Positions 56,332 to 64,000 of a stretch of 64,000 nucleotides of DNA are shown one piece after another. The stretch comes from Siderastrea radians (lineage: Eukaryota; Cnidaria; Anthozoa; Scleractinia; Rhizangiidae): positions 21,823,201-21,887,200 of the forward strand of contig OZ024890.1 of NCBI GenBank assembly GCA_964017195.1, written 5' to 3'. The position numbers and the translations under genes are program-made. The notes under the pieces were generated by a model that was not told the DNA's origin, did no database searches, and saw only the letters and a list, made by a program, of their open reading frames with translations. Position 1 is the first letter of the stretch. The number at the start of each line of letters is the position of its first letter.

Positions 56332-57229
56332 GGGAAAAGAAGTGTTTGCAAATGAGCCCTACCATATTTCTCATTTTAATGTTCAGGGCCCTGAAAAAAA
56401 CTGGGATGCTGAAGTTGAGAGTTAAATAAATTAGAAAATGCAGTATTTGCGTTGCCATACTGTGCACATCATTGAAATCTTTTCATTTGCTCTGGCAGGC
56501 CTGTCAACCAGTTTCCATCGCCGTGCACTCACAAGATTTCAAGAGCAGTTAACAAATATAAATTAAAGCACAACTAGCATTCAAGATCACTTAATATTTT
56601 GGATGCAGTGATGTTCGGTCATACTTTTAAAAATCTCTAATGCCTCCAAAGCATATAACATTCATGAATTGAATTGTATTAAATTCATTGTAATAAAATG
56701 TTACCCACACAAAAAAGAAACATTCATTAGAACTGACTTTACTGGTTTCTCTATGGTTTCACTAATCACGATCGATAAAATTGTGGCACATTGAAACTGT
56801 CATACTTGAGGTTCATAAAGTTAGGCACTTACTTTGCAGAAGATGTTGATGGAAACTGGACAATTTTTTATTCTAACAATTAACTTCAAACCAAACTTTC
56901 ATACAGTGGACGAGAAACATCAGTAACACTGTGAACAAAATAATATGACCAAATGTAAGCCTCTGATTACACGCTTAAAACGTTTTGTCATGCATAAACA
57001 CGCGAAATATATAATCAAAACTGAGCCTCTGATTAAACGCTTAAAACATTTCGTTACATACAAACGCACAAAATATATAACCATACTTCTTGTTCAAAAA
57101 TTTCAAGTGTCTTCAATCGTGTGTAAGGATCAACTGTCCACGGATCGCATGGCTGCCCTTTTACGACATTTGACTTCCGTTTTGAACTTAAGCATGCGCA
57201 CTAAAACTGGAATCCCACGATTTGTGGGA

Positions 57230-57315
57230 TAAAAAGTTCCACTATCCCAGAGTCTCTACTGGCGACCTCCCGCTGACCAAAAAGCCAGTGGACTCTGGGT
57301 ACGAGATTGGGAGCC
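57230..57315. mobile_element. Short TIR repeat interrupting the LINE relic
   Basis: CCCAGAGTCTCTACTGG and CCAGTGGACTCTGGG face each other, and the right edge reads GGGTACGAGATTGGG, like the ends of the TIR element at 42.5-43.7 kb (minus strand CCAATCTCGTACCC). It stops the LINE reading frame. Confidence 0.5.
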
Positions 57316-58130
57316 TTCATAATCAGCTCTGAGACGAACGTTTCTGATACTTGTGCAAATTCCAGAAACGCCGTTTGACAAGTTGGAGGCTGTAAAACAG
57401 TAGAGAGATCCATGGTAGAAAATTCACTCTGCTCAAGTTTCTCACGCAGTTTTACAATCTTAGAGTGATAAAAGCCACTGAAAGTGTCTGCGAGGGGGGG
57501 GGGAGAGACTCGTGTGAAGGTAAAGGCGGGACGGCTTTCACGCGGAATACCCCATTTATCATTTTGAATAATTGGTCGTTACTGGCGCCAGATATTTTCT
57601 CTTTGTAACAAGTGGTCTTTGCTGTATTCAAAGCATTAGTGTAAGCTCGACACGCGTGTTTGTATATCTGGCGATGAACTTCAAGGTTGGTTGACCTGAA
57701 TTTCCTCTCACATCGACGTTTCTCCGGCCCTCTTTAGCTCCCGCAAACTATCAGTAAACCAAGGAGAGTTAGGACGTAGCCTCACAGAACGTGTCTTTAC
57801 AGGTGCATGTTTATCGAGAAGTTCTCGCAGAACACTGTTAAAATGTTCAGTCATTGAATTCACGTCAGAGTAAGAGTTGCAGTAGAGCAATTCAGTTAAA
57901 TCGTTGCACCATTGTGTTTGCTCCAAACGGCGCAGATCACGACGTGTAATGGTTTTCTTAGTAGAGCAGGGCTTTGGGAAGTCAAGCGAACCAACCACGC
58001 CAAAGTGATCGGACGGTAAGTCAGTCAGTATTTCAAAAGGTGACAATAGCCGACTCCCCTCCTGGCGGTCGCTAACCAAGTCGAGAGTGTGGCCACAGCG
58101 GTGAGTTGCACCCGTAACCCTCTGAACCTT
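57316..58130 (-). pseudogene. LINE retrotransposon relic (endonuclease C-terminus and linker)
   Basis: The minus strand reads CGHTLDLVSDRQEG, then SDHFGVVGSLDFPKP, the end of an apurinic-type endonuclease domain (SDH motif). Next come RRDLRRLEQTQWCNDL, FNSVLRELLDKHAPVKTR and NSPWFTDSLRELKRA, typical of the region between endonuclease and reverse transcriptase in CR1/L2/Rex-like LINEs. After a frameshift at about 57715 the frame continues (CERKFRSTNLEVHRQIYKH, then after a homopolymer run FSGFYHSKIVKLREKL) to about 57316, where another repeat interrupts it. Reverse transcriptase is not seen, so the element is dead. Confidence 0.8.
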
Positions 58131-59300
58131 AGTCTCGCTCTCCGCCTTTTCCTTCGTGTCTTTGTCTTTTAAGATTCTCCACGTAATCTTGAACGGAAAT
58201 ACTGAAGTTTAATGAACGATTGTCTTCCAAAATGGGAGAGAACAGAAACAGCGTTGAATGGATAAATGAAGCGAGCGGCCGCCGAGGCGAAATACAGGCG
58301 GCGAGGAACCCACTGAAGCGAAGAAACATCTTTCGGGGCCTTTGATTGGACAGAACCCATTTGAGAACGAAAATTTACTAAGTATCTCTCAGTATGTATA
58401 CAATAATTGAATTCATTATTTCTTAGCATCCGCAACATTGTTATTCTGATCAATCATAACATTGTGTAGGCATCTTGTCATTGTCATCCACACGCATTTC
58501 TTCTAGGTTTTGCTTAGGTTAAGGGAATTTGATATTTCCATAGTATAAGGACTACAGATTAAACCTGTGTTACAACAGTTACAACTGAATTCAGTACCTC
58601 CGGACAGCAAGAGGCTTGTTACTATTCCTTATTCATGTTTGTTTAGTAACTCATTGAGCCGCACTTCATTGTGAAATACCAAAACGTTTCATGATGATTT
58701 ATGATGATGGAATAATTTGTTTCTCTGGTTATAATAAACTATCCAACTTTTCGGATTTGTTGAAACGCCGGGCAGCAACTCTTGATATGAAATTAACAGC
58801 TTTAGCCGACCCCGATGGAACAAACATATACCTAGTAGCTTTATGAGACAAAATAAACTCTATATAGTCACTCGAATGTAAATTATCATCAAAACTCTGA
58901 AGCATATTGATATGAAAGAGCAAACAGATGAGCCTTTCACATTCAAAGTGAATATAATTATTTAAAGCCAAGAATTGAACTTAACCCTGATCAACCCAAA
59001 GGCTTGCATTTAGTATCTAACTGTTATTTATCGGAGGGCTTTAATTGATGAGGGCGAGTACTTATTAGGACCGCTTGCAATTGTGGCTACATGTGCATGT
59101 AAAAATCACATAACCATCGGCAGGAGGAATGAAGATATATAGTGAGAAAACAGGAAAGTGACTGCAGTATCAAAATAGCAAATTGCAAGCACTCAGCACC
59201 AAATACTTGGTTCTTTTCTCAAAAAAGTTTATACCGGGAGAAACACATGTACCGGTTAAACTTCAATTTCACAAGGTATGAGCCAAAATTCATGACATCC
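58131..59300. other. Intergenic, nothing firm
   Basis: A minus-strand frame of 94 codons (58169-58453) contains MGSVQSKAPKDVSSLQWVPR but matches no family that I know and overlaps probable repeat sequence. No exon with good splice sites was recognised. Confidence 0.4.
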
Positions 59301-59389
59301 AAGAACTGACAGCCGTCTTGTCAGACTGAAGCAGAAGTAAAACGTTTTAATTGTCTGCCCTTGACGGAATAGACACGAATAGAATAGAC

Positions 59390-59526
59390 ACGTTCGAGGA
59401 CAAGATTTTCGTGTTTGAGATATTTAGACAAAATATACTAATCGATGTTCCACATGCCAAAAGTAGCTTCGATTCCTTCAGTTCCTTCTTCTTGATTTGG
59501 TCAAAATTTTTACGTTAACATTCAGG
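59390..59526 (+). other. Non-coding first exon of lectin gene 3 (paralogue of gene 2)
   Basis: Matches the first exon of gene 2 (TTTTCGTGTTTGAGAT, TCGATG, CCACATGCCA against CCACACGCCA) and ends at a consensus donor, CAG then GTAAGTAA at 59527. Start is approximate. Similarity also extends upstream to about 59311. Confidence 0.5.
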
Positions 59527-59936
59527 TAAGTAAATTCTTATCGGGCGCGGAACAAACTAATGCGCACTGAAACGTTACGGAAAGAAAATGCACTATTAAA
59601 TATGTCTACTGAGTGCAGCGAACGTTCTCACCGTTAAACAACGTGGAACCGCGAAGTTTGCTGTGAACGAATAAAGTGCATTTCAAACACGTTTTTGTTG
59701 AACTAAAATTATCGCAGCGGAGCATGCGTTTCTTACAACAATACTGCTAAGCTTAGGACTGAAGTGTAGTAACTTTGCACTGGTAAAATTTTTTCTTTTA
59801 AATGGTTTCTCAACCAAGATGGGAAGATTTCTTCTAATAAAATGACAATTTGTTGTTTAGGCTATATATTGAAAGAAAACCAATGCTTACCAGTTGTTCT
59901 CTCTTTCAGACTTGGAACCTTAGTGGACACAACGAT

Positions 59937-59993
59937 ATGTTGTGGAATCTTTTCTCCTTGCTGTTGCTGTCGTTTATGTTTCAGCAAAAATGC
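59937..59993 (+). CDS. Signal-peptide exon of lectin gene 3 (rest beyond the window)
   Basis: The exon starts at 59910 after TTGTTCTCTCTTTCAG and the ATG is at 59937. It encodes MLWNLFSLLLLSFMFQQKC, then donor GTAAGT: 19 codons, phase 0, aligned position by position with gene 2 (LLLLS-x-x-FQQKC identical). The following intron again enters a 32-bp satellite at about 60.67 kb and runs off the window. The full protein is unseen; a similar multi-lectin mosaic is expected by analogy only. Confidence 0.75.
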
Positions 59994-60674
59994 GTAAGTA
60001 TTCGACCTTGTATTTGTTATTGTAAACACGGATTCACTAAAAAAGGTTCCGCGTTGTTAGCTGTGTACTATTATACCTGCAAAATTGTTGTAAAGATTTC
60101 CCAAAATCTGCTTAGAAATTTCGTTTGCTGGACTAAATGAATAAATAATCCATCAATCTGTCAAAGTTGAAACAATTGATCATAGATTTCAATTCAGTAA
60201 ATCGCTAAAGGAAGATTTTATGTCAGTCTCTTCTCAACTGAATAGCTTAGTTTTGAAGATCATTTTTCGGGAAATTCGAAAATTTGGTCTGATGAATCCA
60301 ATGCCGTTTCACCTGTTTCACTTTCTGCTCATTTGTCATTGTAGAAGATCAGTGAATTCTTTCAGTTAGGTGGAAGCTAATTGAATGATCGGTTCACGTT
60401 CAATGATTTGGCACACTGCTCTACTTTGAGACTACCACTTCCTAGAAAGCGAAGAGGAAGTAATTGATCGTAACCTGTTTATTCTTATTCGTACTAACTA
60501 GCCAAATGGAACGCGCAACTCCTAACTCGCAACTTATATTTTATCTTTTACAATCCACTATTCACCACTTGCAACTACTCATTCACATCTCAAAATTACA
60601 GCGCAAATTTAAACATGGCAAACTTTACAACATCGCAATGGAGACTCACAAAACCTTCAATCATTCTGCCTAAT

Positions 60675-61999
60675 ACTCTGAACACAGAAACCACACAGTG
60701 CACTAGCAAAAAGTAACAGAATTCACACAGTGCGTTACTAGAAGTCACAGAAAAAACAGTGCTCTACGAAAATTATCAGAACTCACACCGTTTCGCTAGC
60801 AAAAACTCACAGAACTCACAAGTCCGCTAACTGAAAAGAAAAAATGCAGAAATCACAAAGAATGCTACTAAAAATTCAAAGAGCTGAAGCAGTTCGCTAA
60901 CAACTGACAACAACAACGACAATACAGAGAACTCACACAGCGTGCTGTAAAAAAAATCACACAGTGCGCTACCAAGAAATCTCAGAAATCATACAGCCGG
61001 TGCGTAAACAAAAAAAATTATTCCACAGTGCGCTACCTAAAAATGGCAGAACTTACACAGTGCGGTAACAAAAAATAATCCAACAGACACATTGCTCTAC
61101 CAAAAAATCACAGAATGCACACAGTGCACTGCTAAGAAATCCCAAACCTCAAACAGTGCGCTACCAGCTAATCACAGAAAACACAGAACTCAAACTGTGC
61201 ATTATCAAAAAATTGTAAAACACAGAGCGCTACCAAAAAAATCATGCAACTGAGACAATGTGCAACCCAAAAATTACAGAACTAAGACAGTATGCTCAAA
61301 AACTTCACAAAAATCGCACCGTGCGTTACCAAACAATCCTAAAATTAACACATACAGTGCGCTACCAAAAAATAACAGAAATCACTCACTGTGCTACCAA
61401 AGACTCAGACACAGTGCACTATAAAAAATATACAGAAGTTACAAAGGGCGCCAAAAAATCACAAATATAATGTACGCTACTTAAAAATCAAACAACTCAC
61501 AAATGTGTACAACGAAATAAACACAGAAATGACACAAGTGCGCAGCCTAAATAATCACGGAACTCTCACACGTACGCTACCCAAAAAACACAGAACTCGC
61601 AAAGAACGCTTCCAAAATATCTCAGAACTCACACAGTGTGCTTTCAAAAGTCATAGAACTCACACAGAGCGCTTACAACAACAACAAAAACAACAACGAA
61701 AATCACAGAACTCAAGCAAAAAATTATGAATTAAGATGACACCGTGCGCTACCAAAAGTCACTGAAATAAAAAATACAATACGCTACAAAAATATTTACA
61801 GAAAATACAAAGCACGCTACCAAAAAATACACAGAACTTACTCATTAGTGTCATAATGTTCGCTACCAAAAAAACAAATAACCCACAAAAGTGCACAACG
61901 AAATAATTTCAGAAGTCACAAATGTGCGCAGCTAAAATAATCACGGAGTTCGCAAACGTGCGTTACCCAAAAATCATAGAACTCACACAGAGCGCTACC

Positions 62000-62034
<35 letters not shown>

Positions 62035-64000
62035 AAATCACAGAACCTACTCAGTGTGCTGCCAAAAACTCACAGAAAAAAACTGCGCTATTAAAAAGAA
62101 TTCACAAAAACTCACACAGAGCGCTACCAAAAAGTCAGGCAACGCACACAGTACTCGCTGCCTCAAAAACACAAAATTCACAGAGAACACTACCAAAACG
62201 TTATGGAACACACAGAGTACGCTTTCAGAAAATCGATTGAAATTACTCACACAGGGCTCTGGCAAAAAATCAGAGAACTTATAGAATGCGCTACTAAAAA
62301 TTCACAGAAATCACACAGTGTGAACACTCACACACAAAGTGGGCAAAAATCAAAGAACCCACAGAGAACGTCCCCCCCACCACCCCCCCCCCCCAAAAAA
62401 AAACCACGAACTCACAAACCACGCCACCGAATATTAAAGGACTCAAACAGAGCGCTACCAAAGTTCATAGAAACGGCACCCATTACGCAAATATTACCAA
62501 ATATTACAGAACTCACAAAATGCGCTATCTTGTAAAAAGAACTGTAGAACTCACAGCGCGCTCCTGAAGAATAACGGGACTCATCTGACAGCAAGCTGAA
62601 AAAAAAATCACAGAACCCATAGTGCAGGCTACTAACAAATCCCAAATTTACAAATTGCCCCATCAAAAACTCACAGAACTTACACAGGACAACTCATAAC
62701 TCTCACAGTGCAGAAAAAAATCACAGAAATCACACAGTGCGTTTACAAAAAAAAATTAGAACTCGCCCAGAGTGCTACCAAAAATACAAAACTCACACTT
62801 AGTGCACTACCACGAAGAACAGAACTCGCACAGAAGTCTAGACAGAAAAATCACAGATCTTACACGCAGCTTACCCGACTCGCTGTAAAAAAAAACACAG
62901 TACTCACATAGTAAACCGAAAAAACGTCTCAGAAGTTACAAAGTCAGCTACCTAAAATTCACAGAACTCACAGAAGCGAAGTCACACACGCAAACCACAG
63001 AATCCTAACTAAAAAAGGAAGGACACTATACCAAAAAAATCACAAAACTTACACTGTACTGTACAACCAAAAATTATGGGAACTATAAGGACGATAAGGC
63101 GCGTTACCCAAAAATCACATACCTCGAACAGGGCTCTACCAGCGCTACCAAAAAAATCACAGAAATTACACAGTGCAATACCAAAACATTACAGAACTCA
63201 CGCACTGCACAACCAGCCTGACCAAAAACATCAACAATTATAAGTCATGATATCTGGAATAAAAACGCTAAGGACAAAAATGTGGAATAAAGATTATATT
63301 TCACGAGAAGCCTTTCCTTAAACCAGGTGTCTAAATTCTCAGAACTAGCAGTACTCTGAATAAGAATCACTGACCTCACACAATGTGCTCAAAACAAGAA
63401 ACAGAACTCAGAAAGTACGCTACCAAAACTCGCAGAACTGACACGGTGCGCTATCAAGACAATAACAGAATCCACAATTCGCTGCCAAAACTAACCCTAA
63501 AACTCACACAGAACACGACTGAAAAATAAGAGAACTCACACAGGAAGCTACAAAGTAAATCACAGAACTCACAGTGTACGCTACCAGACACTTACAGCAT
63601 TCAGAAATTACCCTACCAAAAAAACTTACAGAACTTATACAGTACGCTGCCAAATCAATTACACAGCTCACACGGTGCAGTGCCAAATTAAAATTCGTAG
63701 GACTCGGACAGCGCGCCACCAAACTGAATATCACATAACTCACAAAGAGCACTACGAAAAATAACAGAAGTCGCAGAGAGCTCTAACAAACATCTCTGAA
63801 CTAACACACTCCGCCATTAAAAATCCCAGTTCTCACATATTCGGCTACAAAATGTTAAGGAAATTACACAGTGCACCACCAAACTGAACAATCAGAACTC
63901 ACTTCGCTAGCAAACTTTTGTTTCCAGAAATCACAGATTAAGCTGGCTAAAAATCACATAAATCACAAACGAGGCTAGAAAAGAATCATAGAACTCGCAC
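60675..64000 (+). repeat. 32-bp minisatellite, class B, in the intron of lectin gene 3
   Basis: Typical unit CGCTACCAAAAAATCACAGA followed by ACTCACACAGTG, 32 bp. It aligns with class A over CTACCAAAAA and CAC-GAAC-CACA, same strand and same length. Monomers vary strongly and many carry indels, with no higher-order pattern visible in the 3.3 kb shown. Runs such as (CAA)n at 61999-62036 and a C-rich tract at 62371-62394 interrupt it. The array continues past the window end. Confidence 0.88.
61999..62036. repeat. (CAA)n microsatellite in class B array
   Basis: About twelve ACA/CAA triplets inserted at the A-rich part of a monomer; a shorter one occurs at 61677-61697. They probably expanded from the monomer's own CCAAAAA segment. 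Confidence 0.85.

Noticed and set aside
58169..58453. 94-codon minus-strand ORF beginning MGSVQSKAPKD after internal Met
   Set aside because: The internal start resembles a myristoylation signal, but there is no family match that I know, and it lies next to the LINE relic in repeat-rich DNA.
60675..62911. ORFs such as 61391-61729 and 61922-62284
   Set aside because: They are read-through of the class B minisatellite with K/N/Q/T-rich translations and (CAA)n runs, not genes.

Overview
The window is animal nuclear DNA, most likely from an anthozoan cnidarian such as a stony coral. It has intron-rich genes with standard GT-AG splice sites and no operons. It carries extracellular domain-shuffled genes of a cnidarian style (collagen/Ig/fibrinogen-like; H-type lectin/Kazal/C-type lectin/EGF/fibrinogen-like), plus tRNA-derived SINEs, TIR elements and long minisatellites. 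The species cannot be fixed from the sequence alone.

Layout. (1) 1-3424, + strand: the 3' part of a secreted or membrane collagen-like gene (furin-like site, 27 Gly-X-Y triplets, three Ig domains, CASPR-type fibrinogen-like domain). (2) 3425-7300: intergenic DNA with a 628-bp near-perfect palindrome. (3) 7330-40088, + strand: a large multi-lectin gene. Its leader exons lie at 7.5-8.1 kb and its remaining exons at 28.8-40.1 kb. The intron between them holds an 18-kb array of a 32-bp minisatellite with a 3,546-bp higher-order repeat. The reconstructed protein is about 1,055 aa: signal peptide, 3 H-type lectin domains, Kazal, 3 H-type lectin domains, C-type lectin, EGF, fibrinogen-like domain. 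(4) 40.1-45.4 kb: SINE pieces and a TIR element with an 11-bp target duplication. (5) 45826-53140, - strand: eight exons encoding the C-terminal ~43% of glucose-6-phosphate isomerase. A SINE and a TTAA-flanked DNA transposon sit in its introns, and the N-terminal half was not found. (6) 53-59.3 kb: repeats, including a LINE relic. (7) 59.4-64 kb, + strand: the start of a second multi-lectin paralogue. It has the same two-exon leader arrangement and again a 32-bp minisatellite of the same superfamily in the intron after the signal-peptide exon.

The + strand genes look like a local family of secreted recognition or adhesion proteins. Genes 1 and 2 share a nearly identical last-exon domain, and genes 2 and 3 share promoter-proximal exon, signal exon and satellite-filled intron. 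The most notable observation is this co-duplication of a lectin gene with its intronic satellite, followed by very different homogenisation of the two arrays. Gene models are manual reconstructions from splice signals and reading-frame phase; domain names rest on motif recognition without database searches.
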